The position numbers and the translations under genes were made by a program. Shown in pieces: positions 1 to 12,789 of a stretch of DNA of 64,000 bases (positions are counted from its first letter, which is position 1; the number at the start of each line of letters is the position of its first letter). The stretch is from contig NW_027195410.1 of the NCBI RefSeq assembly GCF_038502225.1, positions 55,001-119,000 on the forward strand. Direction: 5' to 3'. The stretch is from Cherax quadricarinatus. Its lineage: Eukaryota > Arthropoda > Malacostraca > Decapoda > Parastacidae. Below the pieces are notes generated by a model. The model was not told the origin of the DNA. It saw only the letters and a list, made by a program, of their open reading frames with translations, and made no database searches.

Positions 1-194
1 AGAAGATAAAGTATTGTATTTAAATACTTTAATAAATTTGAATATTATTCTATGGAGTTTCCAAGTTGAAATTATTTCCCCTAGACTCTAACTTACCTAT
101 AACTCGGATCCAAAAATCTTGTTGCATAAGAAATAAATGGTAACAGGCCACATTCTGAAGTTCTTTAAAAAATTTCTTATTCGCAACAAATGGG
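1..194 (+). repeat. Left terminal repeat (LTR-like)
   Basis: About 190 bp matching positions 4447-4647 in inverted orientation, including the AT-rich start and the GTTGCATAAGAAATAAATGG block. It runs to the window edge, so its true start is unseen. The match ends at TGGGG near 194, just before the gag leader; a TGG here could be the start of a primer-binding site, but I cannot assign a tRNA. Confidence 0.8.
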
Positions 195-296
195 GTACCC
201 GTCCGGGATCTCTGTTGTTCTAAGACATTGATCAAAAGAACAATATTCAAGTTATAAACTGGGAATTTATCTTTAGTTAATTTCAAAATATTGATC

Positions 297-1835
297 ATGG
301 AAGATCACATTAAAGAGTTATTTGAAGATTTAACATTGTCAAAGCTGGACTCCTTGAAACTTCAAACGTGCTGGCAGATAGCCCGTAAATTGGGAGTACC
401 ATACGATAGATATTACACAGCCAATACCGTAAGGGCAATAATTAGAAACAAATTGTTTCCAGGGGCCTCTAACCATCATGTAGCAGGAGATTCTGACTCT
501 GAAAGTTTAGTTTCTCAAGTAAGCTACCAGTCGAGAATCGAAGTATTAGGAGAACAATTTCAAAGAGTTGATCTTGAAATTTAATCAGATAGATTAGGTC
601 CCGCTTTGGCCTCTAGTAAAGTAGATGAAGTATTGCAGGGTGCAGCCGCTGTTCGGCATTCGCCCGTTACTGAAGGAATTCCTATTAATGGTCAGCCTGG
701 CCCTCATCAAGGTGCACGTCCAAAGGAATATCCTCATACCGCCAGTTCAATTCCCTCATTTTCGATACCATCGGGGCATATTTCTCAAAGTCAGCTTGAG
801 AAATTAGAGAGACTATTTATTTTACAGACTGCTCAAATTGAGGCTCAGCGTAAATTAAATGAAGAAGACTTTCAAAGGGAAACGCTCCGCTATATAAGAC
901 AACAACAACAAGGAAATGTGAGTGAAAGATGTACTGAATCCTCAAATGATTCTTTCAATATACAAAAAGCTGCATCTATGGTTCCAAGATTTAATGACGG
1001 AGATTTAGATACTTATTTTGAAGTCTTTGAGAATCAAGCACGTGCTATGCGCTGGCCCCGACAACACTGGACAACCTTATTACACACTTCGTTGTCTGGT
1101 AAAGCTCAAAGTTGTACGGCTACGTTACCTTTTGAGAAATATGTGGATTATGATTCCGTTAAGAAGGCTATCCTAAAGGCTTATGATCTCCTCCCAGTAA
1201 GTTATCAAAAAACCTTTAGAGCATTAAAACGCCAGCCAACTCAGTCGTATGTGGATTTTGCTCGTGAAAAGAAAATCGCTTTTGAGAGATGGTGTAGAGC
1301 TTCTAACTGTAAATCTATGGAAAGTCTTTCCCAATTGATCCTGCATGAGGATTTCTATAATAATTTACCAGAAGACTTGCATAGGTATTTGATTAGTTGC
1401 CCCATAGTAAATATACTAGAAACAGCCTCGCTCGCCGATAATTATGAAATATCTCAACAATTGATTGGTGAAACAAAAAGTAAGGGAACAGTGACTAAAT
1501 ATGCCCCTAAGAAAGGACGATCCAATCTTACAGAGACGCGTCGCATACAGAATCCTTACCCGACCTCCTATGATGCCTCCACACCCATTAAAAATAAATT
1601 TAGATCTAACTCTAGGAAAAGTTCAAAACCACTAAGGCATAACAATGAGTTGAACTGCACTTATTGTAATAAGAAAGGGCATGTAAGGAAATACTGTTAT
1701 TGGCTAGAGAGGGATACCAGGAACGAGCGACTTCGTTTCCCAACTCAGATAATATCTTCATCGACAACTCAAAAGAAACTGAACCCTAGTACCGAACAAG
1801 GTTCACAAGAACGAATCAGTAGTCATCCTAGATGA
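297..1835 (+). pseudogene. gag: Gag of Gmr1-like gypsy element (one internal stop)
   Basis: Structural Gag protein of the retrotransposon. The ATG at 297 starts a helical, SAP-like N-terminus (about residues 1-60, KELFEDLTLSKLDSLKLQTC). A TAA at 582-584 interrupts the frame, which otherwise continues without shift to the TGA at 1833-1835. The middle carries a Gag matrix/capsid-like region (MVPRFNDGDLDTYFEVFENQ, then RPRQHW-type text and a long helical domain). Near the C-terminus is a CCHC knuckle, CTYCNKKGHVRKYC (C-x2-C-x4-H-x4-C), which binds nucleic acid. The next frame (protease-integrase) is the same frame, so only stop codons separate Gag from Pol. Either these are decay mutations or the second is a readthrough stop; I favour decay for the first. 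Confidence 0.8.
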
Positions 1836-3760
1836 CTCAATACTAGAGCTGTTTCAGAAAAAGATATTCACTCAGCTATGAGTCCCTACTTTGCTAAAGT
1901 GAAAGTTGGAATAGACGAGACTCAATTAGTTGAAATTAATTCCTTCCGTGATACTGGAAGTTATTTAACATTGTTGAAGCAGGACATACTTCCCGTAAGT
2001 GATATGACTCGCACAAAGCTAGATGTCTTATTAGAAGCCTATGGAGGCGCCATTATAAGAGTGCCTCTTCACAGGATATACATCCAAACACCAACCTATA
2101 CTGGCTTTGTGTCGGTAGGTATATCCAGTGAAACTTTTCCTATTCAGGGCGTTGACTTACTCATAGGCAATGATCTAGACTATCCGGGTATAAGCCGAGA
2201 GCCTATAGTTATTGATAATTCTACTGACATTAACTATGCCATAGAAGCTCGAAAAGAGGCTCCTACCTTATTTCCTCTCAATGTTATAACTAGAGCAATG
2301 TCTAGAGCGCCTCAAAATCCTTTATCAACTGAAGTCCTAAGTGAAGGCGAAGATTTAGGTCTCGATTTATTGTTCAGCCGATCCTTACAACCCGGATCTT
2401 CAAATCTGAAATATTTTATGATCGGCCCTTTTCAAGATTTTGATATTAAAATGCTATCGAAAGAAGATTTAATAAGGGATCAGTTCCTTGATCCATCCCT
2501 AGAGAAATTGCGAGAGATAGCTATTACAGAAGACGACTCCCAAGACCTGGACAATTGTTACTATCTTGCTAATGGTATATTAATGAGAAAGGAAAAGTCT
2601 CTTTTGTCTTCCGACGATCATCTGGCTACCAGCAAACATCTAGTAGTGCTACCTAGCACCTTTAGAGAATTGGCTATTAGTTTCGCCCACCATAGTCCCA
2701 TGGGAGGACATTTGGGAGTAAAGAAAACGCTGGGCAAAATAGCCAAGCATTTTCATTGGCCCAGAATGAAGGAGACTGTGGAAACTTATCTAAAAGGTTG
2801 TCAAGTGACCGGCAAACCTTCGCACACACCTCCACCAGTTCCCCTCATTCTGATTCCCGTCAGTGGTGAGCCCTTCTCACGCCTGATAATAGATTGTGTT
2901 GGTCAGTTACCCAGGACTAAACAAGGGAATCAATATCTGTTTACAATTATGGATGTCGTTACTCGATATCCAGAGGCTATCCCTTTGAGAAAAATTAATT
3001 CTCGCATCATTGTTCGAGCTTTGCAAAAAAATTTCTCACAGGTGGGGATTCCCCGAATAATTCAATCCGATCAAGGTTCAAATTTTACCTCTAAGATGTT
3101 TCGCGATGCCTTATCTCGCCTCGGAATTAAGTCCGTATTTTCTGTTGCTTATCACCCTCAGTCGCAAGGAGCCCTCGAACGATTTCATCAAACATTAAAA
3201 TCAATGATGAGAGCGTACTGCGAGCAGTTTTCCAGAGATTGGGACGAAGGAATACCATTCCTCTTGTTCGCCTTAAGGGAAAGCGAACAAGAAAGCACTG
3301 GGTTCAGTCCATTTGAATTAATTTACGGACACCAAGTACGCGGCCCCCTCGCCGTACTAAAAGATTCATGGACCGGAAAATCCGAACCCTCGCTTAAAAC
3401 AACTCCAACTCTAATGCAAAAGCATTTGTCACAACTGAGGGAATTAGCCTCAAAAAACTTAGCTAAGGCCCAATCCAAGATGAAGCATTGTTATGACAAA
3501 CACACACGCTCTCGTTTCTTCAAACCAGGTGACAGTGTGATGGCACAGAAATTCTTACCTGGACACGCTCTGCAACCTAGATACGAAGGTCCTTTGGAAG
3601 TGATTGAGCGGCTCAATGAGGTAAATTATGTACTACAAACTCCAGGAAAGAGAAAAGCAAAACGTACTTATCACATAAACCAACTTAAGGCTTACCACCC
3701 TAGTATCGTACCAGTTTCGACAGTTCTTCCTTTAGCTGAAACTGAAAATGTAGCTAAATT
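1836..3760 (+). pseudogene. pol: Pol: aspartic protease followed directly by integrase
   Basis: Open in the gag frame after the TGA at 1833; first ATG at 1878. The protease active site DTG is encoded at 1950-1958, followed by the flap-distal LLIGNDL. A linker with 'NVITRAMSRAP' and 'LSKEDLIRDQ' leads straight into integrase: a zinc-binding HHCC region (HHSPMGGHLG...; the first Cys of CxxC seems replaced by Leu), then the DDE core with Asp at 2893, Asp at 3069 and Glu at 3177 (D-x35-E). The C-terminus has the usual GPLEVIERLNEVNYVLQTP and HINQLKAY motifs. There is no RT or RNase H between protease and integrase. From about 3756 the frame runs on as antisense of the inverted RT fragment, so the last ~70 codons of the open frame are not genuine Pol. 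Confidence 0.85.
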
Positions 3761-4445
3761 TATGGTGAAGTTGTTCTTTTCTAACTTTTTAAATAAGGTT
3801 TCCAGGCGAATTAAATGTTGCTCCCGCTCATTGCTATATATAACAAGAGCATCTAGATATGCATCCACTACTTCTAAATCATTGGTCAGCAGGTTCATCA
3901 CCTTGTATAGTAAATGCGGATATTTCTTGGGCTCGCTGGGTAAGCGGCACTTGGTAATAGCCCCTTAATAAATCCAGGCGGGTGACATAGGCGGCTCCTG
4001 ATACTCTGTCTATTAGATCATTAATACGGGGTAGTGGGAAACCACCTGGTACCGTTAGAGCATTAACCTTACGATAATTAGTGCACATTCTAGAAGTTCC
4101 ATCAGGCTTGGGAACTAATATACAGGGCGAGGCCCACGGACTTTTACTCTGTTCTATGAGTCCATGGGACAACAAAAATTCTACTTCTTTGTTTAATGTT
4201 TCTTGTTTGAGTGGACTTGCCCTGTAAGGTGACTATTCGCAAGGCTTTGCTCCTTGTACATCTATGTCGTGAATTCCCAATGTACAACACCTAGGGACGT
4301 CATCGAATAAAACCTCATAACGTAATATCAAGTCTTTGATATCTTTTGCTTTCCTCAAATCAAGGTCCATAAGAAAGGTATCAAGAGATTGCAATGTCTT
4401 TGAATTTTTTATACGTACTTCTATTGCTTTACAGATGCTGGGCAG
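3756..4445 (-). pseudogene. Inverted RT fragment (linker, fingers, palm)
   Basis: Minus strand from about 4445: the pre-RT linker (…RYEVLFDDVPRC, then GIHDIDVQGAKP), a stop codon, then the RT core with VEFLLSHGLIEQSKSPWASP, LVPKPDGTSRMCTNYRKVNA, and RLDLLRGYYQVPLT. The catalytic box reads YLDALVIYS where Ty3/gypsy RTs have YxDD, so the second aspartate is lost. A segment between QVPLT...EISAF and the YLDA box is missing. The fragment ends at NNFTINL, before the thumb and RNase H. Its linker should follow the integrase C-terminus in a Gmr1-like element, so the segment is inverted relative to the plus-strand Pol. Confidence 0.85.
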
Positions 4446-4446
4446 A

Positions 4447-4647
4447 CCCCCATTTGTTGCGAATAAGATTTTTTTTAAAGAAATTCAGAATGTGGCCTGT
4501 TACCATTTATTTCTTATGCAACAAGATTTTTGGATCGGAGTTCTTTAAAGGTCTTTTAGAGTCTACGGGAAATAATTTCAACTGGGAAACTCCATAGAAT
4601 AATATTCAAATTTATTAAAGTATTTAAATACAATACTTTAACTTCTC
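4447..4647 (-). repeat. Right terminal repeat, inverted copy
   Basis: Reverse complement matches positions 1-194 with a few differences around the middle (the stretch after CTCTA). Its inner edge joins the pre-RT linker rather than a gag leader, showing that gag-protease-integrase was lost from this arm. Confidence 0.8.
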
Positions 4648-4689
4648 TTTGTAGTTAATTTAACTTAATACTTTGTACAATATAATTAC

Positions 4690-5327
<638 letters not shown>

Positions 5328-5332
5328 TTGTT

Positions 5333-5442
<110 letters not shown>

Positions 5443-5444
5443 TT

Positions 5445-7302
5445 ATTATCACACTGGCCGATTCCCACCAAGGCAGGGTGGCCCGAAAAAGAAAAACTTT
5501 CACCATCATTCACTCCATCACTGTCTTGCCAGAAGGGTGCTTTACACTTCAGTTTTTAAACTGCACCATTAACACCCCTCCTTCAGAGTGCAGGCACTGT
5601 ACTTTCCATCTCCTGGACTCAAGTCCGGCCTGCCGGTTTCCCTGAACCCCTTCATAAATGTTACTTTGCTCACACTCCAACAGCACGTCAAGTATTAAAA
5701 ACCATTTGTCTCCATTCACTCCTATCAAACACGCTCACGCATGCCTGCTGGAAGTCCAAGCCCCTCGCACACAAAACCTCCTTTACCCCCTCCCTCCAAC
5801 CTTTCCTAGGCCGACCGCTACCCCGCCTTCCTTCCACTACAGACTGATACACTCTTGAAGTTATTCTGTTTCGCTCCATTCTCTCCACATGTCCGAACCA
5901 CCTCAACAACCCTTCCTCAGCCCTCTGGACAACAGTTTTGGTAATCCCACACCTCCTCCTAACTTCCAAACTACGAATTCTCTGCATTATATTCACACCA
6001 CACATTGTTCTCAGACATGACATCTCCACTGCCTCCAGCCTTCTCCTTGCTGCAACATTCATCACCCATGCTTCACACCCATATAAGAGCGTTGGTAAAA
6101 CTATACTCTCATACATTCCCCTCTTTGCCTCCAAGGACAAAGTTCTGTGTCTCCACAGACTCCTAAGTGCACCACTCACCCTTTTCCCCTCATCAATTCT
6201 ATGATTCATCTCATCTTTCGTAGACCCATCCGCTGACACGTCCACTCCTAAATATCTGAATACATTCACCTCCTCCATACTCTCTCCCTCCAATCTGATA
6301 TCCAATCTTTCATCACCTAATCTTTTTATCCTCATAACCTTACTCTTTCCTGTATTCACTTTCAATTTTCTTCTTTTGCACACCCTACCAAATTCATCTA
6401 CCAATCTCTGCAACTTCTCTTCAGAATCTCCCAAGAGCACAGTGTCATCAGCAAAGAGCAACTGTGACAACTCCCACTTTATGTGTGATTCTTTATCTTT
6501 TAACTCCACGCCTCTTGCCAAGACCCTCGCATTTACTTCTCTTAGAACCCCATCTATAAATATATTAAACAACCACGGTGACATCACACATCCTTGTCTA
6601 AGGCCTACTTTTACTGGGAAATAATTTCCCTCTTTCCTACATACTCTAACTTGAGCCTCACTATCCTCGTAAAAACTCTTCACTGCTTTCAGTAACCTAC
6701 ATCCTACACCATACACCTGCAACATCTGCCACATTGCCCCCCTATCCACCCTGTCATACGCCTTTTCCAAATCCATAAATGCCACAAAGACCTCTTTAGC
6801 CTTATCTAAATACTGTTCACTTATATGTTTCACTGTAAACACCTGGTCCACACACCCCCTACCTTTCCTAAAGCCTCCTTGTTCATCTGCTATCCTATTC
6901 TCCGTCTCACTCTTAATTCTTTCAATAATAACTCTACCATACACTTTGCCAGGTATACTCAACAGACTTATCCCCCTATAATTTTTGCACTCTCTTTTAT
7001 CCCCTTTGCCTTTATACAAAGGAACTATGCATGCTCTCTGCCAATCCCTAGGTACCTTACCCTCTTCCATATATTTATTAAATAAGTGCACCAACCACTC
7101 CAAAACTATATCCCCACCTGCTTTTAACATTTCTATCTTTATCCCATCAATCCCGGCTGCCTTACCCCCTTTCATTTTACCTACTGCCTCACGAACTTCC
7201 CCCACACTCACAACTGGCTCTTCCTCACTCCTACAAGATGTTGTTCCTCCTTGCCCTATACACGAAATCACAGCTTCCCTATCTTCATCAACATTTAACA
7301 TG

Positions 7303-7305
<3 letters not shown>
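5445..7305 (-). mobile_element. 5'-truncated RTE-like LINE
   Basis: Minus strand. It holds the RT-containing ORF, a ~240-bp 3' UTR (contains GGCCACCCTGCCTTGGTGGG on the minus strand) and a short-repeat tail into (TA)n. The endonuclease is missing because the 5' end stops at the (TA)n tract beginning near 7305. The assignment to RTE-like rests on the microsatellite tail and general appearance; the clade is not certain. A relic of the same 3' end is at about 19718. Confidence 0.75.
5688..7301 (-). CDS. LINE reverse transcriptase, C-terminal 537 residues
   Basis: RNA-dependent DNA polymerase of a non-LTR retrotransposon, acting by target-primed reverse transcription. Motifs in order: [15 protein letters not shown] (finger), [38 protein letters not shown], the first catalytic Asp region [34 protein letters not shown], and the catalytic box [10 protein letters not shown], all intact. 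After RT come [18 protein letters not shown] and a C-terminal [12 protein letters not shown]...[11 protein letters not shown] region typical of such LINEs. There are no internal stops in 537 codons, so this copy is fairly young although 5' truncated. The true N-terminus is upstream and lost; the first Met is not a biological start. Confidence 0.85.
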   Translation of the reverse strand: MLNVDEDREAVISCIGQGGTTSCRSEEEPVVSVGEVREAVGKMKGGKAAGIDGIKIEMLKAGGDIVLEWLVHLFNKYMEEGKVPRDWQRACIVPLYKGKGDKRECKNYRGISLLSIPGKVYGRVIIERIKSETENRIADEQGGFRKGRGCVDQVFTVKHISEQYLDKAKEVFVAFMDLEKAYDRVDRGAMWQMLQVYGVGCRLLKAVKSFYEDSEAQVRVCRKEGNYFPVKVGLRQGCVMSPWLFNIFIDGVLREVNARVLARGVELKDKESHIKWELSQLLFADDTVLLGDSEEKLQRLVDEFGRVCKRRKLKVNTGKSKVMRIKRLGDERLDIRLEGESMEEVNVFRYLGVDVSADGSTKDEMNHRIDEGKRVSGALRSLWRHRTLSLEAKRGMYESIVLPTLLYGCEAWVMNVAARRRLEAVEMSCLRTMCGVNIMQRIRSLEVRRRCGITKTVVQRAEEGLLRWFGHVERMERNRITSRVYQSVVEGRRGSGRPRKGWREGVKEVLCARGLDFQQACVSVFDRSEWRQMVFNT

Positions 7306-7952
<647 letters not shown>

Positions 7953-7953
<1 letters not shown>

Positions 7954-8298
7954 GTATATAAAATTTTATTTTGCTGCATTACGTTCTCATAGCTATCCTT
8001 TACTTTTATTTATGTGTGCACTGAGATAGGGAAGGTCGAGCTTACGAGACATGGGGTGCATTTCTGGGATCGTGCTGCAACCAAAATGCTTATAGATATT
8101 ATTATTCTGATTGAATTACTGCATTCTTTGGAAAAGCACAAACTCGTAAGGGTTATGCAGAGCGTAAGGGAATGGAAGGTACTGAAATTTGATCAAAGGA
8201 AATGGAGTGTAGCTGCAGTTCTTTGCATCACGAGCCCCTCACCGGCTTTGAGGTACCTCCTTTGATGGGAACTGGTCAAAAAGCTTTATTTCTGGTGC
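7953..8298. other. Unassigned single-copy-looking stretch
   Basis: About 345 bp with short open frames only. I recognise no motif. It runs into the (CAG)n tract. Confidence 0.5.
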
Positions 8299-8331
<33 letters not shown>

Positions 8332-8332
8332 T

Positions 8333-8376
<44 letters not shown>

Positions 8377-8377
8377 T

Positions 8378-8421
<44 letters not shown>

Positions 8422-8422
8422 T

Positions 8423-8466
<44 letters not shown>

Positions 8467-8467
8467 T

Positions 8468-8505
<38 letters not shown>

Positions 8506-8527
8506 TGCAGCAGCAGCAGCAGCAGCT

Positions 8528-8562
<35 letters not shown>
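8299..8562 (+). repeat. (CAG)n tract with regular CAGCTG interruptions
   Basis: About 88 CAG/CTG triplets. CTG interruptions fall at 15-triplet (45-bp) intervals three times in a row, then at 13 and 7. A plus-strand frame from 8202 reads it as polyglutamine with periodic leucines and ends 32 bp after the tract, but no recognisable protein surrounds it, so I treat it as a repeat. Confidence 0.95.
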
Positions 8563-9204
8563 TGCCTCTGAATAAATTTTTCTTTACAAAATAAAAGTCA
8601 GATAGTTTTATTTTAGTAGTAAGTTTATCTATTTTCTAAGGTCTTTCAGCATCTCTTATCGAGTTTAGTTTTTTAGAGAATTATCTCAATCTTTTCTAAA
8701 ACGACTATAAATAACATATGTAAACAAAGACACAAGTATGCTGAACAAACCTTCACTTGATAAACGTTTGGCACTTTTCTCAGGTGTAGCAAATGAAAAA
8801 AATAACTTTGGTAAAGCTCTGTTCTCTCCAAACATTGACTAGTTGTGCATACTTGGGTTTTTCTCAACTGTTCCCACTATAACCTCCAGTTAAATTATAC
8901 TTATGAAAAACTTGTCAAGTATTCACAATTTATATTTTAAAATATTTTGTCATCTAGTCATGACGGTTATTGAAAGAAGAATTTTGCATATTGGTGTTTA
9001 AGTAGTCTGAGCTCCATTTTCAGTACCTCGTACATTGATTGCAAACATCTCCTGTGAGGAAGAGAGTTTTACATCCAGCTTCTGGGACTCTTGCTTCAAG
9101 TTGTTGTAATATTGTGCTTCAGTCACAAATGTTCTCAAGAAATGCCGTAAACAGAAGCTTAAGCACCACTTGTTTTACACTATAGTTCTCATTTACCGAT
9201 TATG
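8563..9204. other. AT-rich stretch, nothing recognised
   Basis: No open frame longer than about 65 codons and no recognisable repeat. It ends where 27-bp satellite units begin. Confidence 0.5.
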
Positions 9205-9333
9205 ATAAGTGTGGTAGTATTACCGCCACTAGAAAGTGTGGTAGTATTACCATCACTAGAAAGTGTGGTAGTATTACCATCACTAGAAAGTGTGGTAGTA
9301 TTACCATTGTAGTAGTATTACCATCACTGTTGC
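9205..9333 (+). repeat. 27-bp satellite, left block
   Basis: Four to five units of the 27-bp repeat in a diverged form (GTGTGGTAGTATTACCATCA core) lie left of the foldback insertion. The same unit length and core resume at about 9918, so the foldback interrupts one satellite. Confidence 0.85.
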
Positions 9334-9917
9334 AAACAAACCATACCACGGGTGAGGTTAGAACCAGCGATCAGAGTCACAAATCTCCAGAGCGGCGGGT
9401 TAGCCACCGGACCAGCTAGCTACAATAAGATTCATCTAACTAGGTATATTTATACACCATAGGAAGGTTAGCATAGGCACCATTGTGACCACTAAGTTTT
9501 TAAAGACGAGTCTCCTGCTAGCATGGCCGTGACGAACTCTATCTCAAGTCCCCTCAAAGCCGTCATCATGACTAACGAAATCGTAATGACGCAACTGCAA
9601 ACAATCCATACCAAGGGTGCGGTTAGAACCCGCGATCAGAGAGTCACGAAACTCCAGACCAACGCGTTAGCTATTACGATTTCGTGTGTCGTGTCGACGG
9701 CTTTGAGGGGATTTGAGCTAGAGTTCGTCACGGCCACACTAGCGGAAGATTCGTCTGTAAAAAATTGCATTTGGTGACAGCGGTGCCTATGCTAACCTTC
9801 CTATGATGTATAAATAGTTCGATGAATCTTATTGTAGCCAGCTGGTACGGTGGCTAACCCGACGGTCTGGAGTTTTGTGACTGATCGCGGGTTCTAACCC
9901 CACCCGTTGTATGGCTT
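9334..9917. repeat. Imperfect foldback element inside the satellite
   Basis: Outer arms 9334-9490 and 9772-9917 are imperfect inverted repeats (shared GGAAGGTTAGCATAGGCACC and CTACAATAAGATTCATC). Inner arms at about 9505-9590 and 9670-9757 also pair (shared GGCCGTGACGAACTCTA). A tRNA-like module with a B-box-like GCGGGTTCTAACCC is present three times: near both ends in opposite orientation and once at the centre (9598-9672). Likely a SINE-derived or MITE-like palindromic element. Confidence 0.75.
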
Positions 9918-12545
9918 GTTTACCATCACTAGAAATTGTGACAGTATTACAGTCACTAGAGAGTGTGACAGCATTACCGTCACTGGAGAATGTGACAGCA
10001 TTACCGTCACTGGAGAATGTGACAGTATTACCGTCACTGGAGAATGTGACAGTATTACCGTCACTGGAGAATGTGACAGCATTACCGTCACTGGAGAATG
10101 TGACAGCATTACCGTCACTAGAGAGTGTGAGAGTATTACCGTCACTAGAGAGTGTGAAAGTATTACCGTCACTAGAGAGTGTGAAAGTATTACCGTCACT
10201 AGAGAGTGTGAAAGTATTACCGTCACTAGAGAGTGTGAAAGTATTACCGTCACTGGAGAGTGTGACAACATTACCGTCAATGGAGAGTGTGACAGCATTA
10301 CCGTCAGTAGAGAGTGTGACAGCATTACCGTCACTGGAGAGTGTGAAAGCATTACAGTCACTGAAGAGTGTAACAGCATTACCGTCAAGAGAGAGTATGA
10401 CAGCAGTACCGTCACTGGAGTGTGACAGCATTACCGTCACTGGAGAGTGTGACATTACCGTCACTGGAGAGTGTGACAACATTACCGTCACTAGTGTGTG
10501 AAAGCATTACGGTCACTGGAGAGTGTGACAGCATTACCATCACTGGAGAGTGTGACAGCATTACCATCACTGGAGAGTGTGACAGCATTACCGTCACTGG
10601 AGAGTGTGACAGAATTACCGTCACTGGAGAGTGTGACAGTATTACCATCACTGGAGAGTGTGACAACATTACCGTCACTGGAGAGTGTGACAGAATTACC
10701 GTCACTGGAGAGTGTGAAAGCATTACCGTCACTGGGAAGTGTGACAGTATTACCATCACTGGTGAGTGTGACAGTATTACCGTCACTGGTGAGTGTGACA
10801 GTATTACCGTCACTGGAGAGTGTGACAGTATTACCGTCACTGGTGAGTGTGACAGTATTACCGTCACTGGAGAGTGTGACAGTATTACCGTCACTGGTGA
10901 GTGTGACAGTATTACCGTCACTGGAGAGTGTGAAAGCATTACGGTCACTGAAGAGTGTAAGAGCATTACCGTCAATAGAGAATGTGACAGCATTACCGTC
11001 AGTAGAGAGTGTGACAGCATTACCATCACTGGAGAGTGTGACAGTATTACCGTTACTGGAGAGTGTGACAGCATTACCGTCAGTAGAGAGTGTGACAGCA
11101 TTACCGTCACTGGAGAGTGTGACAGTATTACAGTTACTGGAGTGTGTGACAGTATTGCCGTCACTGGAGAGTGTGACAGCATTATCGTCACTGGAGAGTG
11201 TGACAGTATTACCGTCAAGAGAGAGTGTGACAGCAGTACCGTCACTGGAGTGTGACATCATTACCGTCAATGGAGAGTGTGACAGCATTACCGTCACTGG
11301 AGAGTGTGACAGTATTGCCGTCACTGGAGAGTGTGACAGCATTATCGTAACTGGAGAGTGTGACAGTATTACCGTCACTGGAGAGTGTGAAAGCATTACC
11401 GTCACTGAAGAGTGTAAGAGCATTACCGTCAATGGAGAGTGTGACAGCATTACCGTCACTGGACAGTGTGACAGCATTACCGTCACTGGACAGAGTGACA
11501 GCATTACCGTCACTGGACAGTGTGACAGCATTACCGTCACTGGACTGTGTGACAGCATTACCGTCACAGGACAGTGTGACAGCATTATCGTCACTGGACA
11601 GTGTGACAGCATTACCGTCACTGGACAGTGTGACAGCATTACCGTCACTGGACAGAGTGACAGCATTACCGTCATTGGACAGTGCGAAAGCATTACCGTC
11701 ACTGGAGAGTGACACTATTACCATCACTGGAGAGTGTGACAACATTACCGTCACTGGAGAATGTGACAGTATTACCGTCACTGGAGAATGTGACAGTATT
11801 ACCGTCACTGGACAGTGTGACAGTATTACCATCACTGGAGAGGGTGGCAGTATTACCGTCACTGGAGAATGTGACAGTATTACCGTCACTGGAGAGTGTG
11901 ACAGTATTACCGTCACGGGAGTGTGTGACAGTATTACCGTCACGGGATTGTGACAGTATTACCGTCACTGGAGAGTGACAGTGTTACCGTCACTGGAGAG
12001 TGTGACAATATTACCGTCACTGGAGTGTGTGACAGTATTACCGTCACGGGAGAGTGTGACAGTATTACCGTCACGGGAGTGTGACAGTATTACCGTCACT
12101 GGAGAGTGACAGTGTTACCGTCACTGGAGAGTGTGACAATATTACCGTAACTGGAGTGTGTGGCAGTATTACCGTCACCGGAGAGTGACAGTATTACCGT
12201 CACTGGTGAGTGTGACAGTATTACCGTCACTGGAGAGCGTGAGAGCATTACCGTCACTGGAGAGTGTGACATTATTACCGCCACTGGAAAGTGTGACAAT
12301 ATTCCCGTCACTAGAGAGTGTGACAGTATTACCGTCACTGGAGAGTGTGACAGTATTACCGTCACTGGAGAGTGTGACAGTATTACCCTCACTTTAGAGT
12401 GTGACATCATTACCGTCACTGGAAAGTGTGACAGTATTACCGTCACTGGAGAGTGTGACAGTATTACCGTCACTGGAGAGTGTGACATTACCGTCACTGG
12501 AGAGTGTGACAATATTCCCATCACTGAAGAGTGTGACAGTATTAC
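9918..12545 (+). repeat. 27-bp satellite, main block
   Basis: About 95 tandem units beginning GTGTGACAGTATTACCGTCA and continuing CTGGAGA. Because 27 is a multiple of 3, two frames on each strand stay open for hundreds of codons, giving artificial 9-residue repeats. Each unit holds an interrupted palindrome GTGACaGTAtTACcGTCAC. Variants occur in patterns: GGTGAG alternates with GGAGAG at 10754-10930, and a 'CACTGAAGAGTGTAA' marker recurs near 10360, 10945 and 11405. Confidence 0.97.
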
Positions 12546-12717
12546 TGTCAGGGTAAATAACAAAAAGTCACAATACCGTGACTGGAACGATACACAAATA
12601 ACCCGCACATAAAAGAGAGAAGCTTATGACGACGTTTCGGTCCGACTTGGACCATTGACAAAGTCACACTAACAGAGGTGGAGCAGGACGGCTATATATA
12701 GGCAGGAAGAGGTGGAG

Positions 12718-12789
<72 letters not shown>

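Larger units (their letters stand above)
1..4647 (+). mobile_element. Rearranged Ty3/gypsy retrotransposon, Gmr1-like domain order
   Basis: Plus strand, in order: terminal repeat, Gag with zinc knuckle, aspartic protease, integrase. Minus strand from the right end: inverted copy of the terminal repeat, the linker that normally precedes RT, then an RT fragment. Integrase follows protease with no RT or RNase H between them, which is the order known for Gmr1-like Ty3/gypsy elements (integrase upstream of RT). The right third is inverted, with junctions near 3756 and 4445. RNase H is absent. The element is defective. It may be two copies fused tail to tail or a product of self-integration. The left end may extend beyond the window. 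Confidence 0.8.

Noticed and set aside
3761..3968. C-terminal extension of the integrase ORF
   Set aside because: These codons are antisense to the inverted RT fragment; the frame is open by chance.
8202..8594. Polyglutamine protein gene
   Set aside because: The frame has only ~34 non-repeat codons before the CAG tract and 9 after it, with no recognisable domain.
12640..12700. Hammerhead ribozyme in the Penelope-like insert of the satellite
   Set aside because: Stem II and CGAAACG are present, but the CUGAUGA core is absent and the would-be cleavage triplet ends in G, which hammerheads do not cut.
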